Positions 33,572 to 41,607 of a DNA stretch of 64,000 bases are shown piece by piece. The stretch is from NCBI RefSeq assembly GCF_016862115.1, contig NZ_BOMI01000121.1:39851-103850 (forward strand), in the 5' to 3' direction. A program made the translations under genes and the position numbers. Each line of letters opens with the position of its first letter. The stretch's first letter is position 1. This DNA comes from Paractinoplanes deccanensis (GTDB taxonomy: Bacteria; Actinomycetota; Actinomycetes; Mycobacteriales; Micromonosporaceae). The notes beneath the pieces are model-generated. The model saw nothing but the letters and a program-made list of their open reading frames with translations. It ran no database searches and was not told where the DNA came from.

Positions 33572-35065
33572 CTACAAGGGGCGGGAGAGGCGGTAGTAGG
33601 CCGCGTTCCAGCGGACGCGGTCGGTGAAGTCGTGCGTGGTCGTGTCCTCGTCGATGAGCAGCAGCTCGGTCTGGAGCATGGTGGCGAAGTCGCGCAGGGT
33701 CTCCGGCGACGCGGATTTCGTCAGGACGGTGTGGTGCGGGCCGCCCGCGGTGAGCCAGCATTCGGCGGACGTGGAGAGCGACGGCGCGGGCTTCCAGACG
33801 GCCCGGGCCACCGGCAGCGCCGGGAGCGGCTCGTCGGGGGCGGTGACCTCGACGCTGTTGGCCACCAGGCGGAAGCGGTCGCCCAGGTCGACCAGGCCGA
33901 TCACCGTGCCGGGGCCGGGGGCGGCGTCGAAGACCAGGCGCACCGGGTCCTCGCGGTCGCCGATGCCCAGCGGGTGGATCTCGACGCGGGGGCGGTCGGC
34001 GGCGATCGACGGGCAGACCTCCAGCATGTGGGCGCCGAGGATCTTCGGGTCGCCGGGGCCGAAGTGATAGGTGTAGTCCTCCATGAACGACGCCGCGCCG
34101 CCCATCGCCTTCACCGCCGCGAGCAGCGCCGACGTCTTCCAGTCACCCTCGCCGCCGAAGCCGTAGCCGTCGGCCATCAGCCGCTGCACCGCGAGGCCGG
34201 GTAGCTGCCGCAGGCCGCCGAGGTCCTCGAAGTTCGTGGTGAACGCCCCGAAGCCGCCCTCGGTGAGGAACTGCCGCAGGCCGGCCTCGATCCTTGCCGC
34301 GTACCGCAGGGACTCGTGCCGTTCGCCGCCCCGGGCCAGCTCCGGCGCCAGCTCGTAGAGGTCCGCGTACTCGGCGAGCAGCGCGTCGATCGCGTCGTCC
34401 GGCGCGGCGTCCACCACCGCGACGAGGTCGTTCACCCCGTACGTGTTGACCGAGACCCCGAAGCGCAGCTCGGCCTCGACCTTGTCGCCCTCGGTGACCG
34501 CGACGTCGCGCATGTTGTCGCCGAATCGCGCCAGCCGCAGCGTCCGCAGATGCTGGTAGCCGGCGGCGGCGCGGATCCACGCATCCACCCGGGTGACCAC
34601 CGACGGGTCGCCGGCGTGCCCCGCGACCGTCTTGCGCGGCACTCCGAGCCGGGCCTGGATGAAGCCGAACTCGCGGTCGCCGTGCGCGGCCTGGTTCAGG
34701 TTCATGAAGTCCATGTCGATGGTGGCCCACGGCAACGACCGGTTGTGCTGCGTGTGCAGGTGCAGCAGCGGCTTGCGCAGCGTGTCCAGGCCGGTGATCC
34801 ACATCTTGGCGGGCGAGAACGTGTGCATCCACGCGATGACGCCGAGGCAGGACGGGTCCGCGTTCGCCTCGAGCATCACCTGGCGGATCGCGGACGAGTC
34901 GGTGAGCACCGGCTTGCCGACGATCTCGGCGCTGAGCCCGCCCGCCACCAGCTGCTGCTGGATGTCGGCGGACTGGTCGGCGACCTGCTGGAGCGTGTCC
35001 GGGCCGTACAGGTGCTGGCTGCCGGTCAGGAACCAGATCTGGGGCTTCCCCACCGTGGTGGTCAC
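33572..35065 (-). CDS. araA: L-arabinose isomerase
   Basis: This 497-residue AraA converts L-arabinose to L-ribulose. The N-terminus QIWFLTGSQHLYGPDTLQQV is diagnostic. Metal and active-site regions TEGGFGAFTTNFEDL and YTYHFGPGDPKILGAHMLEVCPSI are intact. The GTG start at 35065 overlaps the araD stop (GTGA), and AraA is the last gene of the araB-araD-araA operon. The longer upstream frame lies inside araD and is not real. Confidence 0.95.
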   Translation of the reverse strand: MTTTVGKPQIWFLTGSQHLYGPDTLQQVADQSADIQQQLVAGGLSAEIVGKPVLTDSSAIRQVMLEANADPSCLGVIAWMHTFSPAKMWITGLDTLRKPLLHLHTQHNRSLPWATIDMDFMNLNQAAHGDREFGFIQARLGVPRKTVAGHAGDPSVVTRVDAWIRAAAGYQHLRTLRLARFGDNMRDVAVTEGDKVEAELRFGVSVNTYGVNDLVAVVDAAPDDAIDALLAEYADLYELAPELARGGERHESLRYAARIEAGLRQFLTEGGFGAFTTNFEDLGGLRQLPGLAVQRLMADGYGFGGEGDWKTSALLAAVKAMGGAASFMEDYTYHFGPGDPKILGAHMLEVCPSIAADRPRVEIHPLGIGDREDPVRLVFDAAPGPGTVIGLVDLGDRFRLVANSVEVTAPDEPLPALPVARAVWKPAPSLSTSAECWLTAGGPHHTVLTKSASPETLRDFATMLQTELLLIDEDTTTHDFTDRVRWNAAYYRLSRPL

Positions 35066-35748
35066 TTCGCGGGCTCCTGTCCGTAGACGTTCTGGTAGCG
35101 GTCGTAGAGCGAGTCGATGTGGTGCTGCTCGATCGGCACGGGGGCGCCGAGCTGTCGCGAGATGTGCACGGTCCGGGCGACGTCCTCGCACATCACCGCG
35201 GCCTTCACGGCCGACTTGGCGTCGCGCCCGACGGTGAAGACGCCGTGGTTGCGCATGAGCACGGCGGGGGAGCGGTGCTCGCGCAGCGTCTCGACGATGC
35301 CGCGCCCGATCGAGTCGTCGCCGATCAGCGCGAACGGCCCGACCGGGATCTCACCGCCGAACTCGTCGGCGATCATCGTCAGGACGCAGGGGATCGCCTC
35401 GCCCCGGGCGGCCCACGCGGTCGCGTACGTGGAATGGGTGTGCACGACGCCGCCGACCCGGGGCATGTGCTTGTAGACGTACGCGTGCGCGGCCGTGTCC
35501 GACGACGGGCTCAGCTCGCCGTCGACGAGCACGCCGTCGAGGTCGGTGACCACCATCGCGTCCGGCGTGATCTTCTCGTACGAGACGCCGGACGGCTTGA
35601 TGACGAGCAGGTCCCGCCCCGGCACGCGGGCCGAGACGTTGCCGGCGGTCCACACGACGAGCTGGTTGCGGGGCAGCTCCGCGTGCAGGTCGGCGACCTG
35701 GCGGCGCAGCGCCGCGATGGTGTCGCGAACGTCCGTCGTGACGGTCAT
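35062..35748 (-). CDS. araD: L-ribulose-5-phosphate 4-epimerase
   Basis: This 228-residue class II aldolase-fold enzyme has zinc ligands in HTHSTYATAWAARG and a conserved substrate loop TAGNVSARVPGRDLLVIKPSGVSYEKITP. The C-terminal histidine is in QHHIDSLYDRYQNVYGQ. It epimerises L-ribulose-5-phosphate to D-xylulose-5-phosphate for the pentose phosphate pathway. It overlaps araB (ATGA) and araA (GTGA). A GGAGGAGAG Shine-Dalgarno precedes the ATG. Confidence 0.94.
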   Translation of the reverse strand: MTVTTDVRDTIAALRRQVADLHAELPRNQLVVWTAGNVSARVPGRDLLVIKPSGVSYEKITPDAMVVTDLDGVLVDGELSPSSDTAAHAYVYKHMPRVGGVVHTHSTYATAWAARGEAIPCVLTMIADEFGGEIPVGPFALIGDDSIGRGIVETLREHRSPAVLMRNHGVFTVGRDAKSAVKAAVMCEDVARTVHISRQLGAPVPIEQHHIDSLYDRYQNVYGQEPAK

Positions 35749-37400
35749 CGGCTCTCCTCCGAGACAAGGGCCTTGCGCTGGATCGCGCGCAAACGGCGCA
35801 TCACTTTGCTGCCACCGCGCCCGAAGTAGTCGTGCAGCGCCGAGTACTCCGCGTACAGCTCGTCGTATACAGCCGCTGCGGCTGGATCCGGTGTATACAT
35901 TTCGCGCTCCACCCGGCCCATCGACTCGGCGGCCGTGCGGACGTCGGGGAAGCAGCCGGCGGCGGTGGCCGCGTGGATGGCCGAGCCGAGCGCCGGGCCC
36001 TGGTCGGACCCGATGACCGACAACGGCATGTTCAGCACGTCGGCGTAGATCTGCATGAGCAGCTGGTTCTTGAGCAGTCCGCCCGCCGCGATGAACTCCC
36101 GCACCGGCACGCCGGCCTCGTTGAACGTCTCGACGATCTTGCGGGTGCCGAAGGCGGTGGCCTCGATCAGCGCGCGGTAGACGTCCTCGGGCCGGGTGGC
36201 GAGGGTCTCGCCGATCAGCAGGCCGGACAGCTCGTGGTCGACCAGCACGGAGCGGTTGCCGTTGTGCCAGTCCAGCGCGATCAGGCCGTGCTGGCCGGGG
36301 CGCTGCCGGGCGGCGCGCTCGGTGAGCACCGCGTGGGTCCACTCGGCGCCGAGCCGGTCGACGTAGTGGCCGAAGATGTCGCCGACGCCGCTCTGGCCGG
36401 CCTCGTATCCCCAGAGCCCGGCCACGATGCCGCCGTCGACCACGCCGCACATGCCGGGCACCTCGCGGACCTCGGCGCCGTTCATGACGTGGCAGGTGGA
36501 CGTGCCCATGATGGCGACCATCTGGCCCGGGTCGAGCGCCCGCGCGGCCGCGCTGGTCACGTGGGCGTCCACATTGCCGACGGCGACCGCGATCCCGGGG
36601 TGCAGGCCGGTCCAGGCGGCGGCCTCGGCGGAGAGGACGCCGGCCTTCTGGCCCAGCTCGCCGATCGGCTGGTCGAGCTTGTCGGCCACGAAGCCGGCGA
36701 AGTCCTCGTTGAGCGCGGCGAGGAACTCGCGCGACGGGTAGGCGCCGTCCTGACGGATGCCCTTGTAACCGGCCGTGCAGGCGTTGCGCACGTAGCTTCC
36801 GGTGAGCTGCCAGACGATCCAGTCGGCGGCCTCGACCCAGCGCGCCGTCGCCGCGTACACCTCGGGGTCCTCCTCGAGGACCTGCAGGCCCTTGGCGAAC
36901 TCCCACTCCGAGGAGATCAGCCCGCCGTACCGGGGAAGCCAGGTCTCACCCCGCTCGGCGGCGAGCGCGTTGATGCGGTCGGCCTGCGGCTGGGCGGCGT
37001 GATGTTTCCACAACTTGACGTACGCGTGCGGGCGGCTCGCCCACGCGGGCAGCTCGTTGAGCGGCGTGCCGTCGGCGAGCGTGGGCACCATCGTGCAGGC
37101 GGTGAAGTCGGTGCCGATGCCGACCACGTGCGCCGGATCGACACCGGCGGCGGCGATGGCGGCGGGTACGGCCTGTTTGAGCACGTCGACGTAGTCGGAG
37201 GGCACCTGCAGCGCCCAGTCGGGCCCGAGGGGCGTGCCGTCCGGAAGCGCCTCGGTGAGCACGGCGTGCTTGTATTCGTGAACGGCGGAGCCGAGCTCGG
37301 CGCCGTCCGGCACGCGCACGACGACCGCCCGGCCGGAGAGCGTGCCGAAGTCGACGCCGACCGTGTATCGCGGCTGGTCGGACGACGTTTGGTCAGACAT
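35745..37400 (-). CDS. araB: Ribulokinase
   Basis: This 551-residue FGGY-family kinase has an N-terminal nucleotide fold TVGVDFGTLSGRAVVV and a phosphoryl-transfer region. The C-terminal ATPase segment is FIAAGGLLKNQLLMQIYADVLN, with SDQGPALGSAIHAA. It phosphorylates L-ribulose. The ATG at 37400 follows GGAGG at 11 bases; a GTG six codons upstream is possible. It is the first gene of the ara operon, with two LacI-like operator copies upstream. No arabinose transporter or AraR gene is adjacent. Confidence 0.94.
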   Translation of the reverse strand: MSDQTSSDQPRYTVGVDFGTLSGRAVVVRVPDGAELGSAVHEYKHAVLTEALPDGTPLGPDWALQVPSDYVDVLKQAVPAAIAAAGVDPAHVVGIGTDFTACTMVPTLADGTPLNELPAWASRPHAYVKLWKHHAAQPQADRINALAAERGETWLPRYGGLISSEWEFAKGLQVLEEDPEVYAATARWVEAADWIVWQLTGSYVRNACTAGYKGIRQDGAYPSREFLAALNEDFAGFVADKLDQPIGELGQKAGVLSAEAAAWTGLHPGIAVAVGNVDAHVTSAAARALDPGQMVAIMGTSTCHVMNGAEVREVPGMCGVVDGGIVAGLWGYEAGQSGVGDIFGHYVDRLGAEWTHAVLTERAARQRPGQHGLIALDWHNGNRSVLVDHELSGLLIGETLATRPEDVYRALIEATAFGTRKIVETFNEAGVPVREFIAAGGLLKNQLLMQIYADVLNMPLSVIGSDQGPALGSAIHAATAAGCFPDVRTAAESMGRVEREMYTPDPAAAAVYDELYAEYSALHDYFGRGGSKVMRRLRAIQRKALVSEESR

Positions 37401-37429
37401 CGGGGGAACCACCTCCACGAGGCGTGCGT

Positions 37430-37443
37430 TGTTAGCGATAACA
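37430..37443. promoter_or_regulatory. LacI-like operator 1 upstream of araB
   Basis: TGTTAGCGATAACA is a 14-base palindrome with one mismatched pair, 30 bases upstream of the araB ATG. The sequence matches the CG-centred LacI-family operator shape. Confidence 0.75.
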
Positions 37444-37485
37444 TCACACGACGACGCGGCGCGCGGGCGAGCGCACCTCAGGTGG

Positions 37486-37499
37486 TGTGAACGCTAACA
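37486..37499. promoter_or_regulatory. LacI-like operator 2 upstream of araB
   Basis: TGTGAACGCTAACA is a second, weaker copy of the araB operator (11 of 14 bases match the inverted first site). It is centred 56 bases away, a spacing compatible with looping or with bracketing of the promoter. Confidence 0.6.
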
Positions 37500-37612
37500 G
37501 AGGAACGCCGCGATGGGTATAGGGCATCTTTCGGAAAAGTTACGGGGGAGCGCCCCCGGTCATCGGTCATGTGACTGATGGCCGTCGTGGCGGCGGCGGG
37601 CAGGCTGGCGGC

Positions 37613-37996
37613 ATGGCTTCCTTGCTCGCATACCTGCGCGACACCGACACGGTCCTCATCGAGGCGGGCCACCACCGCACGCCGATCTGGGCCGTGGAGG
37701 CGGACGGCGCCGGCTACATCCGCTCCTCACACGGCACGGCATCCGCCTGGTACAGGCGGGTGTCCGCCGAAGGTCGTCTGTCCTTCGTCACGCCGGACGG
37801 CCCGGTGCCGGTGACGGTGAGCCTCGTCGAGGACGACGCCACGCGGGACGCCGTCGACCGCGCCTACGAGGCGAAGTACGGCGACCAGCCCCGGTTCCTG
37901 CCGTTGCTGGTCGGCCCTCCGGCGCGGGCCACCACGATGCGAGTCGTTCCGGTCTCGCCGGCCGGCCTCGTTCCGCCGGCCGACGGCTCCAGGTGA
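37613..37996 (+). CDS. DUF2255-like small protein
   Basis: This 127-residue protein has the pattern of DUF2255 proteins: TPIWAVEADGAGYIRSSHG followed by ASAWYRRV and VDRAYEAKYGDQP. The fold probably resembles nitroreductase or PPOX-like proteins that bind a flavin-type cofactor, but no function is established. The ATG at 37613 lies after a glycine-rich upstream frame that was not included. No clear operon partner exists; the next sequence downstream is a pseudogene on the other strand. Confidence 0.7.
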   Translation: MASLLAYLRDTDTVLIEAGHHRTPIWAVEADGAGYIRSSHGTASAWYRRVSAEGRLSFVTPDGPVPVTVSLVEDDATRDAVDRAYEAKYGDQPRFLPLLVGPPARATTMRVVPVSPAGLVPPADGSR

Positions 37997-38015
37997 AGTG
38001 CGGGGCGAACAGCGA

Positions 38016-38280
38016 TTAACTTCCGGGAGGTGAGGTGACCGTGGCGGGCAGGCCGAACGAGACGACCCGTAGGCCGCAGCCGAGCGCGATGAGCGTGCGG
38101 GGATCGGTGCGGTCGGCCGCCGTACCGCCCAGGATGTAAAGACCTTGTTGGTCGTCGCGCGGATAGGTGGCCAGGAACGGCAGCACCATGGAGCAGCCCA
38201 GCAGAGTCCGAACTGGTAGACCACCAGCATCCGCGCGGCGGGCGTCAAGGCCCCCTTGGTGATCTCCAGCGGCGCACGTT
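38016..38280 (-). pseudogene. Decayed MFS transporter remnant (deletion plus frameshift)
   Basis: In one frame the minus strand reads ALTPAARMLVVYQFG, the usual N-terminus of a DHA1 MFS transporter. After a frameshift it continues as MVLPFLATYPRDD and jumps directly to QQGLYILGGTAADR, RTLIALGCGLR and VVSFGLPATV before a TAA. In intact homologues about 40-50 residues, including helices 2-3, lie between RDD and QQGL. The product is therefore truncated at both levels and cannot be a working transporter. No other gene fills this stretch. Confidence 0.8.
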
Positions 38281-38291
38281 AAATGGCGTTC

Positions 38292-38330
38292 GCGGCGTGA
38301 CGCCCGCGATTGTCGCGAGCATCACGCCGC
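38292..38330 (-). terminator. Two-tier hairpin downstream of excalibur protein gene
   Basis: The outer stem GCGGCGTGA/TCACGCCGC (9 base pairs) encloses an inner stem CGCGA/TCGCG with a 3-base loop. It begins 36 bases after the stop of the excalibur-domain gene, so it is a likely terminator for it. Confidence 0.6.
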
Positions 38331-38365
38331 CAACTTGCAATCGCAAAGTAGTTGCAACGGTGGGT

Positions 38366-39688
38366 CTACTCGCAGACGACGCCGTCGTTGTCGCGGTCGT
38401 CGTACCAGTCGTACTCGGGGTCCTCGCCCTGGGTGTACGGCCCGTAGCCGGCGGCCTTGGCCTTGGTGCAGGTGGAGAACCGGGGATCGGTGCCGCCGCC
38501 GTCGCTGTCGCCCGGGTCCTCGGCCGTCGGCTCCTCGACCGGCTCGTCGGCGTCGCCGCCACCCCGCTCGCACGCGACGCCGTCACCATCGCGGTCGAGT
38601 CCCTTGCGGTAGCCCGGGTCCCCCACGCGGAGCGGGCCCGGGGCTTCGGCGCAGGTGGCGTAGTAGACGGCCTTCTTCGTGGTGGGCTTGGTCGTCGGCT
38701 TGCGCGTCGGTGTGGGCTTCGTCGTCGCGGGTGCCTTGGCCGCCTGCGTCGTGGCGGGCGCGGCCGACGTGGGCGCGGTCGTCGTGGGCGCCGCGGGCAG
38801 GGTCGTCGGGACCTCGGCCACGTCCTGCGCCGCGGCGGTCTGCTCGGGCTGGTCCTTGTCGTTCGGGTCCGAGTCCGGCGCGAAGACGGCGACACCGCAG
38901 AGGCAGAGCACGAGAACACCCACCACGCCGAGCGTCACCTTGTGCCAGGCCTTCCACCGCGACGGCGGCTTCACCGGCAGACCACCCACTGTCCCGTACG
39001 CCTGCGTGGGCGGCCCAGCCGCGGCAGCGCCCGGCCCGTACCCGTTGACAGGAGGGCCGTACGCGCCGCCGTGCGTGCCGTATCCGTCCGCGGGCGCGCC
39101 GAGGCCGTGCGACCCGTAGGCGTTCGCGGCCGCGCCGTGTCCATAGGGGCCATATCCGGCGGCGGGCGGCACGGGCTCGCCGTTCCCGGGCGTCGCGCGG
39201 CCGTGCCAGGGCCGGGGCGACGCCGCGCCGCCGGGCGGAATGACCGGCGGCCGTTGACCGGGCGGAGGCGCCGGCACGTATCCGGGCGGCGGAGGAGCCG
39301 CCGGCTCCTGCCCGGGCGGGACTGGCGCCGAGGCATGTCCGGGCGGGACGGGTGCGGAGTTGTGTCCGGGCGGGACGGGCACCGAGCCGTATCCGGGCGG
39401 GACGGGTGCCGAGTTGTGTCCGGGCGGGACGGGTGCGGAGTTGTGTCCGGGCGGCACAGGCGCCGAGCCGTATCCGGGCGGGACGGGTGCGGAGTTGTGT
39501 CCGGGCGGGACGGGTGCCGAGTTGTGTCCGGGCGGGACGGGTGCCGTACCCGGGTGGAACGGGGAGTCTGCCGAATCATGCCCCGGCGGGGCTGCGGCCG
39601 GGTCGTATCCCGGTGGGGCGGGCGGCTGCCGGTCCGGAGGGACGGCGCCGTGGCCGGACCACGGGTCCTGCGCGGGTGGCGGATTCAC
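38366..39688 (-). CDS. Proline-rich membrane protein with two excalibur calcium-binding domains
   Basis: This protein of about 440 residues has three parts. A proline/glycine-rich N-terminal half contains roughly ten 9-residue units of the type PPGHNSAPV or PPGYGSAPV. One transmembrane helix follows (KVTLGVVGVLVLCLCGVAVFA). A threonine/alanine-rich linker leads to two excalibur domains ending in DRDGDGVACE and DRDNDGVVCE, each a calcium-loop-like motif with a disulfide pair. The C-terminus is probably outside and the proline-rich part cytoplasmic. Excalibur domains occur in cell-surface proteins of unclear function. The GTG at 39688 starts VNPPPAQDPWSG; an ATG at 39754 would add 22 atypical residues. 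Confidence 0.82.
   Translation of the reverse strand: MNPPPAQDPWSGHGAVPPDRQPPAPPGYDPAAAPPGHDSADSPFHPGTAPVPPGHNSAPVPPGHNSAPVPPGYGSAPVPPGHNSAPVPPGHNSAPVPPGYGSVPVPPGHNSAPVPPGHASAPVPPGQEPAAPPPPGYVPAPPPGQRPPVIPPGGAASPRPWHGRATPGNGEPVPPAAGYGPYGHGAAANAYGSHGLGAPADGYGTHGGAYGPPVNGYGPGAAAAGPPTQAYGTVGGLPVKPPSRWKAWHKVTLGVVGVLVLCLCGVAVFAPDSDPNDKDQPEQTAAAQDVAEVPTTLPAAPTTTAPTSAAPATTQAAKAPATTKPTPTRKPTTKPTTKKAVYYATCAEAPGPLRVGDPGYRKGLDRDGDGVACERGGGDADEPVEEPTAEDPGDSDGGGTDPRFSTCTKAKAAGYGPYTQGEDPEYDWYDDRDNDGVVCE
39330..39550. repeat. 27-bp coding repeats (9-residue Pro-rich units)
   Basis: About eight imperfect 27-base units encode PPGHNSAPV or PPGYGSAPV within the excalibur protein gene. H-N and Y-G variants alternate irregularly, and two neighbouring units are almost identical. 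This is consistent with recent slippage or unequal crossover. It is coding, not CRISPR. Confidence 0.8.
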
Positions 39689-39897
39689 CCGCGTGAGCCT
39701 TGTCAACGGCCGTGCACCGCATAACCCGCCGACCGGATGCCACCGGGCCTCCATGAGTGGAGATCCGCCCTGCCTGAACGGGCGACCCGCTCCTGCTCAT
39801 CCGGGAAACGGATCACCGGTGCGCGACGTGCCGCGGATCGGGTTCATCACCCGGACGTGAGGCGTCGGCTCTCCGGGGTGAGCGGCCGGAGCGCTGG

Positions 39898-41220
39898 TCA
39901 ACGGGCGCAGGTGGCGATGCTGCAGAAGCGGCGGCGGCCGGTCTCGTCGAGGAAGAGCCAGCCGCAGTTCGGTGCGGGGCAGGCGCAGACCGTGAAGCGG
40001 CGCGGGTCGGCCAGCAGGCCGGCGGCGGCGTTCGCGGCGGCGTGCAAGGGGATCTTCAGGCCGGCGGTGGGGGAGAGCTCCCAGCGGGCCAGGCCGGCGG
40101 CGTCCTGGGTGAGGACGGACGCTCGGGCGGCGGCCTGGGCGTAGGCGGCCACGGCGGCGAACGCCCGTTCACTTCGTGGTTCGGTGAGGACGGCGTACAG
40201 AAGTGAACGCAGGTTTTTGGCCTCGCTCAGGACGGCAGTGGCGGCTCGCGGGCCGCGGCGGGCGAGGCGCAGCAGGGCCGACACGGTGGTGGCGTCGACC
40301 AGGCCGACCTGTTCGGACCATGCGGCGAGCGCGGGATAACTTCCCAGCCATTCGCCGGCGGAGTGCGGTGGGCCGCCCCAGCCCGCGTAGGTGTTGCAGA
40401 ACTCCAATGCCGGATGTCCCCCGACGTTCCAGGGGAGCCATTCCTCTCGTACGCGGACCGCGTAGGCGGGCGCGGGCGGGCGCTCGAGGCGCGGGTCACG
40501 GCGGGCTATCCGGGCACGGAGGTCGCGAAGGGACTCGCTCGGCGGGACGTCGAGGTCGGCGCGCAGCGCCTTGGCCGTCAGGTCGTACCGGTGCAGGGCC
40601 TCCGCCGTGCGGCCCTGGCGGTGCAGCGCCGTCATGAGCTGGGCGACCAGGCGTTCCTCGGTGGGGTGGTGCTCGACGACCGCTTCGAGGGCGGACACGA
40701 CCCGCTCGTGCCGGCCCATGGCCAGCAGGTCGCCGGCCCGGCTCTCGGTGGCGCGCAGCCAATCGCGCCGAAGGTGGGCGCCGAGGCGTTCCCGCAGCCG
40801 GTCGTCGGCCACGTCCGCGAGCAGCGGGCCCCGCCACAGCGCGAGCGCCTCGTCCCAGAGCCGGACCCGTTCCGCGGCGTCGGTGCCCTCCGCGGCGACC
40901 CTGCTCCGCTCGGCGAAGTCGTCGACGTCGAGCAAGTGCCCGGCGATGTCCACCCGGTAGCCGTCGTGCCGAGTCTCGATGGTCAGCCCGTGGTCAGCGA
41001 GGGCGCGGCGCAGCCGTCCGATGTAGGTCTGAACGGCAGACCGGGCCGCCGCCGGAGGCTCGCCGCTCCACAGGAGGTCGGCCAGGCGTTCCGGGGTCAC
41101 GACCCGCCCGCGGGCGAGCAGCAGGATGCCCAGCAGGCACCGCTCCTGCCGGCGCCTGCCCACCGCGATCGGGTGCCCTCGAACGCTCGCCTCGAACGCG
41201 CCCAGCAGCCGGAACTCCAT
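39898..41220 (-). CDS. SARP (BTAD) regulator fused to ABATE/CGNR-type zinc finger
   Basis: In this 440-residue protein, residues 1-95 form an OmpR-type winged HTH (MEFRLLGAFEASVRGHPIAVG... TYIGRLRRALADHG). Residues about 100-250 are the bacterial transcriptional activation domain (RHERVVSALEAVVEHHPTEERL... LHRQGRTAEALHRYD). Residues about 290-440 match the ABATE/CGNR stress-regulator module (LPWNVGGHPALEFCNTYAGWG, then CPAPNCGWLFLDETGRRRFCSIATC). The last four residues are TCAR, so the final GNR of the CGNR motif is absent although the zinc cysteines remain. SARPs activate biosynthetic or stress genes, but no biosynthetic cluster is nearby. The start at 41220 matches SARP N-termini. Confidence 0.85.
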   Translation of the reverse strand: MEFRLLGAFEASVRGHPIAVGRRRQERCLLGILLLARGRVVTPERLADLLWSGEPPAAARSAVQTYIGRLRRALADHGLTIETRHDGYRVDIAGHLLDVDDFAERSRVAAEGTDAAERVRLWDEALALWRGPLLADVADDRLRERLGAHLRRDWLRATESRAGDLLAMGRHERVVSALEAVVEHHPTEERLVAQLMTALHRQGRTAEALHRYDLTAKALRADLDVPPSESLRDLRARIARRDPRLERPPAPAYAVRVREEWLPWNVGGHPALEFCNTYAGWGGPPHSAGEWLGSYPALAAWSEQVGLVDATTVSALLRLARRGPRAATAVLSEAKNLRSLLYAVLTEPRSERAFAAVAAYAQAAARASVLTQDAAGLARWELSPTAGLKIPLHAAANAAAGLLADPRRFTVCACPAPNCGWLFLDETGRRRFCSIATCAR

Positions 41221-41607
41221 CGCATCGAAGCCTATAACCGTGAACCGCCATTCGCCGCCGGCGGCACGACCGGTGGGCGGGAGTTCTCGCGGCCGCGCCC
41301 GGTGAGCGCCGGCATGGCCGGTCGTCCAGGGACGTGAGGGATCACCGCGCCGGGCGGCGTCGCCGCGTTCGGTGAGGCCGTTCATCCGGGGAACGTGAGG
41401 AATCAACACGCTGGGCGTAGCCGTGCGGGCCTGCGGCTCCGGTCGGCGGGCAAGGACGAGGAGCCTAGCCTCCTAGGATGCCTGACGGGGTGTGGCGAGT
41501 CCGCTGCAAGGGACGGGCGCCACCCCCACGGGCTGCCCCGGAATCGCGGGCCCGCGGTGATCGGCTGTGGTCAGGGCATGGTCAGCGGTTCACGTGAGGG
41601 TGGGTGC
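41221..41607. other. Intergenic region between SARP fusion and secreted repeat protein
   Basis: This 387-base gap holds no gene I can support. It contains a direct repeat of about 38 bases (41326-41364 and 41386-41425) and a small hairpin AGGAG-N6-CTCCT near 41459-41474. The divergent promoters of the two flanking genes must lie here. No consensus promoter stands out. Confidence 0.5.
41326..41425. repeat. Imperfect ~38-bp direct repeat with CGTGAGG core
   Basis: Two copies 60 bases apart share the pattern GGGA(A)CGTGAGGxATCA followed by CGCxGGGCG(G)xG. A shorter relative (TTCATC... GGACGTGAGG) occurs at 39843-39862 beyond the other end of the SARP fusion gene. These may be regulator sites, but this is unproven. 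Confidence 0.45.

Noticed and set aside
39330..39550. Regular repeats resembling a CRISPR array
   Set aside because: The 27-base units are contiguous, lack unique spacers and keep frame within a long coding region, so they are coding tandem repeats.
39898..41220. Pathway-specific activator marking an antibiotic gene cluster
   Set aside because: No polyketide, peptide-synthetase, terpene-synthase or RiPP genes are adjacent; neighbours are a secreted protein, methyltransferase and EAL protein.
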